Source: Blastobasis lacticolella (lineage: Eukaryota > Arthropoda > Insecta > Lepidoptera > Blastobasidae). Taken from it: a stretch of 64,000 bases of DNA. The notes beneath the pieces were generated by a model. The model saw only the letters and a program-made list of their open reading frames with translations. It did not search any database and was not told the origin of the DNA. Made by a program: the position numbers and the translations under genes. Location: assembly GCA_905147135.1 (NCBI GenBank), contig LR990044.1, positions 15,256,122 to 15,320,121 on the forward strand, read 5' to 3'. The stretch's first letter is position 1, and every line of letters begins with the position of its first letter. Shown here piece after piece: positions 32,214 through 43,268 of the stretch.

Positions 32214-34118
32214 TCAGCCATTTTCAACCTCTAGGGTGTAGGCCTCCTTCAATACATTCCAGCGTTCTCGGTCTTGTGCTGTCTTCAACCATTCCATTCC
32301 GGCTGTTCTTCTAATGTCGTCGTACCAGCGCATCTGAGGTCTTCCCCGTGAACGTCTTTCACCCCACGGTCTCCACTCCACTAGCGATTTGCACCTTGAA
32401 CCCCGCTTTCTGGCGACATGACCAGCCCATTGCCACTTCAGCTTCGATATATGTTTGATAACATCCCTCACTTTACTCTGTACTCTGAGCCAGTCATTTC
32501 TTTTGCGGTCACTGAGCGTTACGCCCACTATCTTCCTCTCTATTGCTCTTTGAGCGACTTTGAGTTTGTTAAGGATCTCCTTAGTAAAAACCCACGTCTC
32601 AGCTCCATAAGTGAGAACCGGCAGAATGCACTGATCATGTATGCGAGCTTTTTGTTCTGATGTTAATTTCATTCTGAACACATAATCTATCTTGGCATAG
32701 GCTGCCCATGCTAGTCTTATGCGCCTGTAAATTTCGTTCGTCTGATTTTCCTTCCCCATTACCACCTCTTGACCGAGATATACATATTTGTGTACCCTTT
32801 CGATGACGATGTTATCCACTTTGATCTTAAACGCGGTATCGGGGCAATTGGTCATGATCTTGGTCTTATTTAGATTCATCTCTAGTCCGCATAATCGAGA
32901 GGCATGATTAAGTTCCCGTATCATGGTTTCCAGCTGTTCCGGGGTTTCAGAAAACAGGACAATGTCGTCCGCGAATCGCAAGTTATGAAGATGCCTGCCC
33001 TCGATACGTAGTCCATATTGGTCCCAATTTAGAGTCTTGAAAATGTCCTCCAGTACTAGGGTGAATAGTTTTGGAGAGATAGTATCTCCCTGTCTGACGC
33101 CTTTCTCCAATCTAATGGACTCTGTCTTTGGTGGTAGGTTGACTGTCATGCTGGCATTTTTATAGATGTTCTCTATTAATTTCGTATATCGATGGTCAAT
33201 ACGAGCGTTTTGCAGAGAATCGTAGACTGCCCAGGATTCGATACTGTCGAATGCCTTCTTGTAGTCTATAAAAGCCAACCACAGTGGCATCTGGTATTCT
33301 GTGGCTTTCTCGATAACAACTCGCAGAGAGAGGATATGGTCCATTGTACTCATTCTACTTCTGAAACCGGCTTGCTCTATGGGCTGGTAAAAGTCAAGCT
33401 TATTGGTCAGTCGTAAGGTGATAACTTTTGTGAAGAGTTTGTACATCTGCGATAACAAACTAATTGGCCGGTAGTTGCAAAGATCACCCTTATTCCCCTT
33501 TTTAAATAGGAGGACAACAGTAGCACATTCCCATTTTGTAGGTATGCGGCTTTCTTCTAGGCATTTGTTGAAGATATCCTTGAGAAAACATATGACAGAA
33601 TCCCCTCCTTCCTTTATCATTTCCACGCTGATGTTATCCTCTCCCGGCGCTTTTCCGTTAGACATTCTGTTTAAGGCTGCTTTAATCTCGGCGTTTGTTA
33701 TTTCCGGCACATCTTCTGAACCGACATTCATTATCCTACGATTCACAACATTACTGGGCTTGGGATTTCCGGATTTGTAAAGCTCTCCGTAATATTGCTC
33801 TACCACTCTTAGCAGCTGGTCTTGCTGTGTAACCAAGATGTTATTTTTGTAATCCCAGAGTTTTGTAATTTGCTGTGTGCCAGATGATAGATTTCTTTTA
33901 AATATTTTTGGACCCTTATATTTCTCGATAGTATCTGTAACCACTCTTTCACGGTATGCAAAAATATCCGCTTCTAAACTCTGACGCGCCTCTTTGCAGA
34001 TATTTTTAAAATACTCTGTATGGTTTTCGCCTTTGTTTATTAGGGTTCTCCTTTCATCCAACAGCTCTCTCGTTTTGCTTTGTATTTTCTGAGCTCGAGC
34101 TTTACCATTTGATGCTAT
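32214..34118 (-). pseudogene. RTE reverse transcriptase half (downstream of the in-frame TAA)
   Basis: It is in the same frame as the endonuclease half; 19 sense codons separate the TAA (34119-34121) from the first long-frame start (a TTG at 34061). RT motifs in order: GKAPGEDNIS, LLFKKGNKGDLCNYRPISLL, AFIDYKKAFDSIE (motif A), VRQGDTISPKLFTLVLE (motif B), LRFADDIVLF (motif C, both Asp intact) and LEMNLNKTKIM. The post-RT region has TYGAETWVF, KLKWQWAGHVARK and RGRPQMRWYDDIRRT, and ends TLEVENG. All catalytic residues are present. Only the upstream stop would prevent full-length translation, unless read through. The alternative that this piece is translated alone from an internal ATG cannot be excluded. 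Confidence 0.9.
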
Positions 34119-35207
34119 TTATGCTGCTACTTCGATAAGTGATTTGCTTAGGTGTTCAAGTGACTGGTTCATGTTGGAGGTAATAGAGTCGAAGTGCTTT
34201 AATTTGTCCTTCACCCTTTGCTGATAACATTCACTGTTGGCTCGTAAGAACTCGCTGTTTATTTTAGGTCTTTTCTGGTTAATCTTAACATACCGTTCCA
34301 GTTTAGTGTTTATTCGGATTATTGCTCGGATGAGACGATGGTCACTCCCCGTATAGAAACTATTGAGTACGGTTACATCTTGTACTATGCACTTATGGCT
34401 ACATAACAAATAATCTATTTCGTTTCTGTACTTAGCTCCTGGTGATAGCCACGTCCATTTCCTTTCAGGACGTTTTTGAAAGAATGAGCTCATATGATAC
34501 AACTTTTCTTTCTCCAGAAAGTTGGCCAATGTATGCCCCCTCTCATTTCTGATTCCGTAACCAAAATCTCCCATCCTTGTTTCTGAGTCGTCTAACTTTT
34601 TACCAATTTTTGCATTAAAGTCGCCGGTGACGATTGTGTATGTAGTTTTAACATCTCGTAGGCATGAACCGATTTCCTCATACATTTGCTCCACCACTGT
34701 GTCTGGTGCGGTGCTAGTAGGTGCATATACCTGAACCACCTTTAGTGTTACCGTCTTCGATAGTTGCAGTGTTAGGTAAAGAACTCGGTCTGAAATGGAA
34801 TCAATGGCTTTTATGTAGCCACTAAGGCGCTTGTTCACGAGCAGCGCCACGCCGTGTTCATGTCTACCCGAGTCTGCGCCTCGATAGTAGAAAATGTGTC
34901 CATTGTGCAACTTGAGACATTCTTCACCCAGCCGCCTCACTTCCGATAACCCAATTACATCCCAATTTACCCTGTCCAACTCATAGAGCAACTCTTCCAT
35001 CCTTTCTTCAGACCTCAAGGTGTTAGCGTTATATGATGCTATTGATAGCTTGGTGACTTTATTCTTATTACTAGTTTTACGGCAGTTCTTCTGTTTATTC
35101 ATCCAGAGATTCTTAGCACCCCTGGTTTCGCTGTCCATACTGCTGCCATTGTTGGACGTTACGAACCCGCTGGGAACTCGGGGCCTTTCTTTAATTTGTG
35201 TACTCAT
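34119..35207 (-). pseudogene. RTE apurinic-type endonuclease half, ends at TAA
   Basis: The ATG at 35207 opens MSTQIKERPRVPS, a basic linker, then the APE-type endonuclease: SYNANTLRSEE (catalytic Asn), WDVIGLSEVRR (catalytic Glu), VVQVYAPTS, IVTGDFNAKIG (Asp and Asn), KWTWLSPGAKYRNEIDYLL and FYTGSDHRLIRAII (Asp-His pair). Every signature residue is present. This half nicks the target DNA for reverse transcription. It ends SLIEVAA then TAA; the next codons continue the conserved linker in the same frame, so the TAA looks like a single point change in an otherwise open 3 kb frame. Confidence 0.9.
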
Positions 35208-35385
35208 ATTGAAAGGGTTTAGGCATTGTTAACCTCCCCGCTTGCCTAAGGCGTCCTGGGAGATGAGAAGTTATCCTACTTGCTAGGACTATGGATGCCA
35301 CCGTTGGTCTACTATAAGACTCCTCCGCTACCACCCTAAGAGTACATCCTTCTCTGATGGACTCTAGACCAAAAAGCCGTATCAC
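35191..35385 (-). CDS. Short upstream frame overlapping the RTE start
   Basis: A 64-codon frame in the RTE 5' leader (ATG at 35385) that runs 17 bases past the endonuclease ATG in another frame. RTE elements are known for a very short first ORF that overlaps the second. This frame fits the position and size but has no motif I recognise. It may therefore be the element's ORF1 or just an open leader. Confidence 0.35.
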   Translation of the reverse strand: MIRLFGLESIREGCTLRVVAEESYSRPTVASIVLASRITSHLPGRLRQAGRLTMPKPFQYEYTN

Positions 35386-35535
35386 GCCTTAGTGGCCCCT
35401 CCTGTCTCTCGTCTGTTTGTTGACCCTACCTCCCACTGGGATTCACCGCAGTCTTCATTAGGGTTGCTCAACGTAACAGGGCCTACCACGGGAAGGTGAG
35501 AGTGGAGTTGAGGTGCAGAGGCTAGAGAACTACAC

Positions 35536-36550
35536 TTGTTGTGGTTCTTATATTGCGCATGACACCCCCTTAGACTCTCTGCAGCTAAATAGGGTCAAAT
35601 GGCTCGAGAGCATACTTTGAATGTTCATTCGGCGAAACAAGTTCTCGGCGAACCAGCCTATTGTCTTAATTCTTTTTTTGGTTGTTTCGATGAACGTATG
35701 TATAATTGTAGGCATGAGCTGACCCTTTTTATACAATAAATACTTTTTATACATAAATTATCCTAGAACCCTAATCTAAAAACCGATTTAACCGTATATT
35801 TAACCATTGTAACTCTCGCGAGGTTAACAATTAATACATTTTCTGATGTGTAACTGAATAATTAAAGCTGATAGTGTTCCTTTCTATGAATTTAAAAACA
35901 TAACTAAAAAAAATTACTAAAGAAAATAAAGTCTCTTTTTTATTTTGTGTACTGTCGAACAAATAAAAGGCTACACAAGCGCTACACTACGCTTAATTTT
36001 TCTTTGATACCCTGTGTGGCCTTGTCCTTGTTCGTCTGTATGTCTTCTATCTTTTTCTGAGCCGTTGTATCTTATAGCCTGTGCCGGAGTTAGCGAAATG
36101 TCTGCAGCCAATAGTTACGCGCTATACCTATCAAAGGGAACAACCAACTTGGCAATAGTTCGGAAAGTTTCCGAAACTATCCGGTAACGAGATCCTTTTT
36201 TTTATATGTTTTCACGACGATGGGGGCAAGTTTTTTCATTCAGACGTTTCGGATGGTGCCCATTCCCCTTTGTTTTTATGTTGATTAGGAGAAAGGTGGG
36301 ATATGTCGTTGTTTTTCCGAAGAAACCATGCAAGCATTTTAACGAATAAAGGGTAGGGAAATACTAGATGCGCGAAAGTATAGTTTTCATTAAACATGGT
36401 ATGGTTTATGGCCATTTAAACCGTCATTACTGAAATGGCCAACCTCGAGCCCTCGCATACCGAGACACAAGACGAAATAAAGTAGCGAAAAAAAATCTGA
36501 TTTATTTGTTATTCAGAATGCCCGTGACTATGGACTGCAATTGCTGAATC
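35536..36550. other. Noncoding stretch
   Basis: No recognisable gene. 36200-36480 is somewhat GC-richer and free of identified repeats. Confidence 0.35.
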
Positions 36551-36553
36551 CAC

Positions 36554-36589
36554 CATTCCAGCTGGCTCCAGCATTCCAGCTGGCTCCAG
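36554..36589. repeat. Perfect two-unit tandem repeat, 18 bp
   Basis: CATTCCAGCTGGCTCCAG occurs twice without a gap (36554-36571, 36572-36589). Confidence 0.9.
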
Positions 36590-37370
36590 CGCTTTTATTG
36601 GAATGCCGGATCCAGTAATACAAGGACATATTTATTACGATCCGATCCGATCTGGATTGAAACTGGATTGTAATTCCTACCCGTGACAATGATGCATAGG
36701 TACCACTGCGCCAAAATATCCTGCCTACTCATTAAGTAAAGTTCCCACGCCGTAAGCACACTTTTACTTAAAATGCGTATTAATAACCGCCATAGTTCAC
36801 GATATTAGTCTTTAGTATAGTGTAAAAAACTCAAACGATACCAGAATTTGCTGACCGCAACGTCGTAGTCCCTGTGAAATCGGATAAAAATAGCAACAAA
36901 AAACCCCTTCTAAAATAAAATAAAAGTCGTAAATAAAAAAAACAATCCGCTAAATATAGCGACGAAATAAACCGAAACATGCAACCAAATATCTCCCCAG
37001 CCGTTGTTAACACCGTATTCGCATCTAGTTATTGATGTAAATAAGCAATTGGGATCGAAACGGAGCTTCATGAATTCAAATCAATGCAACCCAATTATAA
37101 TACCCATCGACGCTGTGCGAAGAATAGATTCTAGATTTAGTAAGCTCGGTGTCACCACAAGGGGCCCGGGCAATCTATATGTAAATACTCTCCATCCAAT
37201 TAAAGATGATACCTTATTAAGGGTTGGGGGCCCTGCTCGATGGCGGCGTCGAAAAAACGCCGCATTCATTTTAAGTTTGCATTTTTGTGCTTACTTTTCT
37301 AGGGAATAATGTAAAATAATTACCTAAGTTAAATAAATAAATAATAATAAATAATCGGGGACAAATTAAC
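36590..37370. other. Noncoding stretch
   Basis: A 100-codon open frame at about 37004-37309 lacks any recognisable domain. Nothing else was seen. Confidence 0.35.
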
Positions 37371-37600
37371 ACAGCGCCATCTAGCCCTAAAGTAAGCGAA
37401 GCTTGTGTTGTGGGTGCTAGATAACTGAGAAACTACTTATATACTTTTAAGTATATACTTATTATACATAAAACACCCAGACCCGTAACAGAACTTAAAA
37501 TTCATCATTTCAATTTCTGCCCGGCCGGGAATCGAACCCGGGACCTCTTGTGTGGCAGACCGGCATGTTGACCATTGAACCACTCAGGTCGTCCTATATA
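37371..37600 (-). mobile_element. SINE family D, well preserved copy
   Basis: Same architecture as 16985-17235: head gacgacctgagtggttcaat, box B GGGTTCGATTCCC, body cgggtctgggtgttttatg, gggctagatggcgctgtg, and an ATT-rich tail near 37340-37370. A strong match, so both copies are useful for a consensus. Confidence 0.88.
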
Positions 37601-37654
37601 TCTATGGATTCCTTGTGGGATGAAGTCTCTACCTGATCCTCGATAAAAAAGTAA

Positions 37655-37985
37655 TCATCTTGGCGTCGCTCACGAGGGCCCGGGGTCCGCCTTGACAATG
37701 AACCTGGATTTGGCAGGTCAGGTAATTACAGTGGTGCGACTGCCATCTGACCTCCGTGGCCCTGTTAACAGGGGAACCTGACCAGATTGAATCATGATAA
37801 CAGATTCAGTCGTCTGAATGCGTAGGTTTCATTACGATGTTTTCGCTTACCATAAGAGCGTCAGTAAGTGTTCAACTAATGTATATAACTCAGAAAAGAG
37901 TCGAAATCAAAAGAAAATCGAGGGTTCGATCCCTCGGGGTATGAGTACGGCCCACTTAACCATTAGGCCACCGACGCTTCAAATA
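37655..37985 (-). mobile_element. SINE family A, near full-length copy
   Basis: On the minus strand it has the head (gaagcgtcggtggcctaatg), a modified box B (GGATCGAACCC), and a body with cgctcttatggtaagcg and ctggtcaggttcccctgtta, then the CGGACCCCGGG-rich end and GCCAAGATGAT. Inserted about 55 bp from a family D SINE in the same orientation. Confidence 0.85.
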
Positions 37986-39290
37986 AGTTCTGTTAGTTTT
38001 AAGTTTTTGAATGTGTTATTTGACAAAATAAAGATGCGTCTATGTCTATGTCTAAATAAATACCTACTTGTCTTGGTACCGGGCATTTTCTTCACACTGG
38101 GGCGACGTAAACGCTGGTAATGACAATTTCAAGTATACCGACTGGACACGACGGTATGCAGTACATTGCTGGCTCAATTAATTTTGATTGAAAATAATAA
38201 TACATTTATTTTTCATTTTATATAATTAAAACCACGTAGACTTTGTTATTGATTAGTTTAAGGGGTTATATTTAAATTTTTTGCCCTTGTTTCAGGCCCC
38301 ACACTGTAGACGTATTATTGTACTAACTAATTTTAGCTATAAATGCAAAAGTAATTCTGCCTGTCTGATTATTACTTTTTGACGCCTAAACCTATTTATA
38401 TAAAAGGTAAAGATGTGGCAACCTGCGTAAGGACATAGGTTACTCTTTATCTCTAACAAATAGTTTAAGTTAATAAAAGCGGACGAAGTCGCGGGCTAAA
38501 TTAGAAGTAGGTAAGTATATATTTCATTTTTATAAGTGTATTAAATACTACGAGTGTATGCGACGTGGATCTTTAGTAAGCAAAGAAAGTGGGTCAGGAT
38601 CGTACTCGCAGTCCCTGGCAATCCATTGTCTCCACTGGCCCCCGTGGGAAATACGCGTGAGTAGGTATGCCGTTATGTATGTTTTGCCTTAGACCAAATA
38701 AGAAATAAAAGCAGAATCCTGCGAACGAGATACACTCAGTACTCAGCGTTTTGCATCCACGTTTCTTATGCGCGCTGTAGAGGACTGGAACTCTCAGCCT
38801 GTGTCACTGTTCCCCAATAAGTAGAACCTTGGGGTCTTCAAGTCAAGAGTGAATGGGTATTCTAGGCACGCATGCCACATCTTCGACCTAATCGTCGCTT
38901 TCCTACAGATGAGTTGAGGTGACATTTCACCAACACACACAAGGTGACAAGTCTATTGTAAAAAAAGTGATGCACGCAAAACTTCGCCATGCTGTGTGTA
39001 CATACATACACACACACAATAACAACAAAACTTTTGGTTGCTATTGACAACCAAACTACTCCATGGCACACATATTTACGAAACCGGCCTCATGTCACTG
39101 TTGACAGCGCGCCATCTTTATTTTTTATTTGATCTGAGTGTTTTGCACGGTGGAATAGTTATGTCAGGTAGGTACTACTCTATATAGGATTTCTTTTAAG
39201 ATTATCTGTTGTCCGTAAGCCCAAATCCTTTTTTCTTAGGAGCAAATGGATCCAGTTGAAATTGTATCTGCGTATCGCAATATCGACACT
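37986..39290. other. Noncoding stretch
   Basis: 38470-38500 has the 'gacgaagtcgcgggcta' repeat terminus and 39000-39018 a short CA tract. No gene was identified. Confidence 0.4.
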
Positions 39291-39296
39291 TTTATA

Positions 39297-39345
39297 TACT
39301 AGCGACGCGCCCTGGCTTCGCACGGGTGTTCTCTCTTATCATATG
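39297..39345 (+). repeat. Interspersed repeat terminus (ACTAGCGACGCGCCCTGGCT)
   Basis: 'actagcgacgcgccctggct' plus 'tcgcacgggt' is a very widespread insect repeat end. Only the end is recognisable here. Confidence 0.5.
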
Positions 39346-39528
39346 CATTTACGGAATCAATTCTCTTAATCAATCCGTGGCGTGGTTTAGAAGGAGTTAA
39401 CAGAATTACAGGCAGGAAGACAGACAGAAAGACAGACGTCTTTATTTTATGTTATGTAAGGAAAGAATAAGGATACTCAGGGTCAAAGGAGCTTAAAAGC
39501 GTTAACTGTCGCCAGTAACCACAGACCC

Positions 39529-39867
39529 GGGGGTCTAAAAAGGCCACATTAGCGTTTAATAATATAATCATCATCATCACTTCAGCCGAAAAACGCCCAC
39601 TGCTGGGCATGGGCCTCCCCCAGAGATTTCCACAAAGGCCGGTCCTGTGCCTTCCGCATCCAGCTGATACCTGCGATCTTTACCAGGTCGTCGGTCCACC
39701 TTGGGGAAGGCCTACCCACGCTGCGTCATAATGCGATTTATATTAATTTGTTGCAAACTTATCTGCCGCATCGCTGTTGCTGACATTGACATGATAATTC
39801 AAAATGGCGTCACTTAGATACAGTATTGGCCACCGAATCAGTAATCATTAAGTTTGTGGTACTCTTG
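39529..39867 (+). repeat. Family C repeat split by an RTE insertion
   Basis: Left part 39529-39568 (GGGGTCTAAAAAGGCCAC, attagcgttt); right part 39727-39867 (gcaaacttatctgc, gcatcgctgttgctgacatt, aagtttgtggtactctt). The two rejoin to the uninterrupted copy at 22901-23051. Confidence 0.75.
39569..39726 (-). mobile_element. RTE LINE 3' fragment nested in family C
   Basis: The minus strand reads the C-terminal block 'WTDDLVKIAGISWMRKAQDR', then 'PLWKSLGEAHAQQWAFFG' and stop, followed by TGAAGTGATGATGATGAT. Only about 158 bp long. The frame is open to the stop, so it is a recent 5'-truncated insertion. Confidence 0.85.
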
Positions 39868-40720
39868 ATACGCTAATTTGGCGTTTTTAGTCCCACAGTA
39901 ATCTACGATTACAAAACAACACGCATTATGCGTGCTATTTGTTTCCACCTGTATCTTATCACACGTAGACTACACAAACACATTACCAATTATTTTTTAT
40001 ATAGGTACTATAGGCAAATATTTCCACCATATCACTTGGTGATAAGCGACGACGCGGACGATAGTGTACCTGATAATGGTGTAAATAGGTTACCTAGAGA
40101 ATGCCTTCACTCTTGTCTTAAAACGGGCCAAGTTATATTGCTTGGGGAACATATCTGCAAGCAGAGATTTTCAAAGAAATCGAAACTACGAATGCATGTT
40201 TGCACTAAAATTTTACGATACCTAAGTTGATTTCAGATATTTAAAACGAGAAAAGCATTACACAAATCACTAGCTTTAGATGAAAACTAAACTTCCTAAG
40301 TTACTCTTAACTTTATGACGAACAATTTAAGCGGCACCTAACTTTACCAACTATTGTTTTACTCTATGAAGATGCTTGGTTTAAATATCTATGCACTGTC
40401 TATGCACAGCTAATGGAACCATACCACATTTTGAATTTAAATTTCTCCAACTGAAAAGGCCAGTAACTCGATACAAGCTACTCGACACCGCTTCGTCGGC
40501 TAAGTGATTTCCAATCCTCTTTACCTGAAGACAAGCTTCGAATTAAAGTGCACCTGGATGGTACATACCAATGTCCGATATAATTGTTATAAAATCTTGT
40601 TTATATCGTATTTACTGCATGGGTCGTCTTTAAAGTACGTAATTTTTTATTGTTATTCAAAAAGAAACCAACAAAATTGACTATTACCGTAATCCATGTT
40701 AGATTTTGAGTGTCCCAATT
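39868..40720. other. Noncoding stretch
   Basis: A 100-codon open frame (39928-40230) contains ICKQRFSKKSKLRMHV, which faintly resembles a zinc-finger helix, but no C-x2-C partner precedes it. Not called. Confidence 0.35.
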
Positions 40721-40769
40721 TTTTATTTTCTAGGGAGGCGTAAGTCACACGGCCTTGATGGAAAGCGTG

Positions 40770-40850
40770 GGTGGCCACCTTCATCTTGGACGTCTGCAAC
40801 CTGAGGGGAGCGGATGCGGTGGTAGCCTTTGATGTACCTGCAGACAAAAA
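40770..40850 (+). repeat. Repeat shared with 55910-55985
   Basis: gggagcggatgcggtggtag, cctttgatgtacctgcagac matches gggagcggatgcggtgccgg, cctttgaggtacctctagac. Probably the 3' end of the LINE family seen at 55.9 kb. Confidence 0.5.
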
Positions 40851-41024
40851 TCGAGCAGCCTACGAGTAAGTGGCGGCAAGTATATTGGTGCTTGCCTGTG
40901 CGCTAAGTCTTATCAGTATCAGCTCATGATTAACAGCTTTTGAACGAAACGCGTGGTATGCGTGGTATTGGCGACTGGACCCCCACGCGGATAGTAAAGA
41001 GCGGCGGTGATCAAATACCATCGG

Positions 41025-41322
41025 TCAAAGTCGGAGGCCTAATGGTTACTGTATCCGACTAACCCGAGGTATTAAAACCAGAGCATCGATATGCTCTTCC
41101 GGTAAGAGAAATCGTGATCATCGTGATGAAATCTGCAATCGGGCGAAACGTGTAACCATGATCCAATCTGGTCAGGTTCCCTTATTAACGGAGTCACGGA
41201 TGTCAAATCGCTGTCGCCCCACTGTAAACCTGATCTGCCAAATCCTAGATCATGGCCAAGGCGTATGCAGAGTGCTCGCGCGCAAAAGCACAACCGGGGT
41301 ATTAAAGCCAAGATGACAATTT
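41025..41322 (+). mobile_element. SINE family A, degenerate copy
   Basis: Head gtcggaggcctaatggttac, body ccatgatccaatctggtcag, acctgatctgccaaatccta, end gcacaaccggggtattaaagccaagatga. The box B region is deleted or decayed. Confidence 0.8.
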
Positions 41323-41324
41323 TT

Positions 41325-41430
41325 TTTTACGTCAGACAACCAGTCCACCTGATGGAAAGTGGTTACCGCCACCTATGGTCAACAGCAACATCAATGGAGT
41401 TACCAATCCGTTGCCCGCCTCTTATATAAA
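41325..41430 (-). repeat. 3' tail of the jockey/CR1-type LINE family
   Basis: The minus strand has gcgggcaacggattggtaac, ccataggtggcggtaaccac, tttccatcaggtgg and a T/A run. It directly abuts the end of the SINE copy at 41025-41322. Confidence 0.75.
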
Positions 41431-42275
41431 AAATCTTCTGTCTCGTCCAGTATTTATATCTCCACTCCCTTTGTTTCACGGGTGCCTTTGTCGCGCGTTC
41501 GGCTCGATCGAGCGGATCGAGATTACGCTCGTTCCAACCGCTCCAGGTGACTCAGCTAGCTCAACTGAGCTTTGATTCGCTCAACGTGCGCCCAATCGGG
41601 TGTAGCCCTATTGATTTTAACTGCTGCTCCGCGATTTCCTGACATGAATAAGATTTGGCGACGGTTCAAATGTGTGAGGTGATTTTAGAGGAGCGTTTAG
41701 TATGTAAGCTTAATAGGAAGAGAGAAAACAATTTAGCAGGACAACGATAATAGTAAGTGTGCCGTGTTGTACCTGGACCGGAGGCCCCGAGTTCAGTTTT
41801 GTGTTTTCACAAACCCGAGCTGCTGCCTAGCACTTTCGGCGGAGACCGCAAGCCCTTTCACTTTAGTTTTTATTTTTATTTAACTAACGTTTAGTTGAAT
41901 ACATTAAATAACGCCTAGTGCATCTGAATACATAATTCTAATTAATTCGAAAATCTCCAAATTTGATAATTAATTACATATAGAGGTTACCGCTCAAATT
42001 AACATATATGGTAATAGGCACCCAGAGCACACCATATATAAATTTTAGGACTGTTTCTGTTGCCGGTGTAGATTTTAAGACGCGTTATACCGTTAAATAT
42101 TTAAGTAACTTCTGCACCGAGAAAATTCCATAGTATTGGATCACGTCTTCGATTTCCTCTCTAATAGTAGTAAGTAAGTTAGCTCATATATTTTACCTAT
42201 TTGCTCTTTAACACCTTTAAAATATAGTTTGTTATCTTGCCACGCACAATTTGATATATAGACAGATGAATTGTA
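41431..42275. other. Noncoding stretch
   Basis: 41500-41600 has a run of 'gagcggatcgag / ctcagctagctcaactgagc' words with local dyad symmetry. No gene was found. Confidence 0.35.
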
Positions 42276-42279
42276 CCAG

Positions 42280-42490
42280 CGGGTCGCTAGCGTAATGGCT
42301 AGCGGATCAGCTGCCATGTAGGAACTTGTACTAATGACTTTATCTGAGTTATGTACCTACATTGTACTGTTGTATACTCAGCGATGCTCTTACGTCGAGA
42401 GAAAACATCGTGAGGAAACCTGAACCATTTAGGCGACTGAGCACGCTTCGCGGTTGACAGCATAAACTGAGTGGGATCCTTTTGCACTGG
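42280..42490 (+). repeat. SINE family A-like copy, 3' half missing
   Basis: cgggtcgctagcgtaatggc (head-like), ccatgtaggaacttgtact, then the shared body cgatgctcttacgtcgagag and aaaacatcgtgaggaaacct. The box B is not preserved. Confidence 0.65.
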
Positions 42491-42714
42491 TAGTCGCGAC
42501 TCAATGCGCGGAATCTATGTAGGTGTGCATTTGCGTATGTAGGAGATAGTTTACTTTACTGCAGATGTTAGTTAGTTAGTAGTAGTTAGTTTCACGTTAT
42601 CTACTTGCCTACATAAGACAAGGCTTTTCTTTTTTTTGTATTATTTTAAACTTTGTTTGTTTGTGTCATGTCGTGGTGTCCTGTGGCAATAAATGTTCCT
42701 ATAATTATTCTTAA

Positions 42715-42905
42715 CCTTGATTCTATATGGTCAGGTTCCCCTGTTAGAAGTATCATGGAAGTCAGATACTTACAGTAGAGGTGGTCGCTCTACTGTATGT
42801 ACCTGATCTGCCAATCTGGTCAGGCTCGTCTGTTAACAGTTTCACGTAGGCCAGATACTTACTGTAGAGAGGCAGTTATTCTACTGCAAGTACTTAATCT
42901 GCCAA
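42715..42905 (+). repeat. Two tandem pieces of the SINE family A body
   Basis: 'tggtcaggttcccctgttag ... cctgatctgccaa' is followed directly by 'tctggtcaggctcgtctgtt ... cttaatctgccaa'. Each piece is about 95 bp, giving an internal duplication of one SINE segment. Confidence 0.7.
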
Positions 42906-43012
42906 AAGCGTGGATCGAATCCACCAAAGAAAAGGCAGACACCAGGGGCCTAATGCTCGCACTGTGACATCTCGAATTCGATTTTTTTTTTAGCCTTGTG
43001 GCCATTAATCAT

Positions 43013-43268
43013 CATCACAGCCCGTAACAGTCCACTGCAGGACTTAGGGCCTCTCCCACGAAAGGGGAGGTTATTGCCATAATCTCCACGCTTGGCAGGC
43101 GGGTTGGAGATCGCAGTGTTTAAATATAACAATGGAAAATGCTGCTGCTCATTTTTCAGACTACGGAGACTCTTGACTCTTGAGCCTCGAAAACATTAGT
43201 CGCCTTGTACGACACCCATGAGCGTAAGGGGTTGGTGTTATTCTACTCTGCCGAACACCACACGGCCA
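43013..43268 (-). mobile_element. Family B retroposon, full length
   Basis: The minus strand starts GGCCGTGTGGTGTTCGGCAG, the same start as 7125-7379, and ends GGGCTGTGATGATGAT. An ATTAAT word flanks both ends and may be the target duplication. Confidence 0.82.

Larger units (their letters stand above)
32190..35535 (-). mobile_element. Nearly complete RTE-clade LINE
   Basis: About 3.35 kb on the minus strand: a 5' leader of roughly 330 bp (with a 64-codon upstream frame), an endonuclease-RT polyprotein reading of about 997 codons with a single in-frame TAA, and a very short 3' end made of GAAGAA-type repeats just after the stop. These are the hallmarks of RTE elements. Both ends are approximate. 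I could not find a matching target duplication. Confidence 0.85.

Noticed and set aside
32418..33780. Plus-strand frames of 74-101 codons
   Set aside because: Antisense shadows of the RTE reverse-transcriptase half.
37528..37598. tRNA gene (good B box, clover-leaf-like head)
   Set aside because: The same head occurs at 17 kb joined to the same non-tRNA body, so it is a SINE head and not a functional tRNA gene.
39928..40230. Possible zinc-finger-like exon (ICKQRFSKKSKLRMHV)
   Set aside because: The cysteine pair and second histidine expected for a C2H2 finger are not in place, and no flanking splice sites or second finger are visible.
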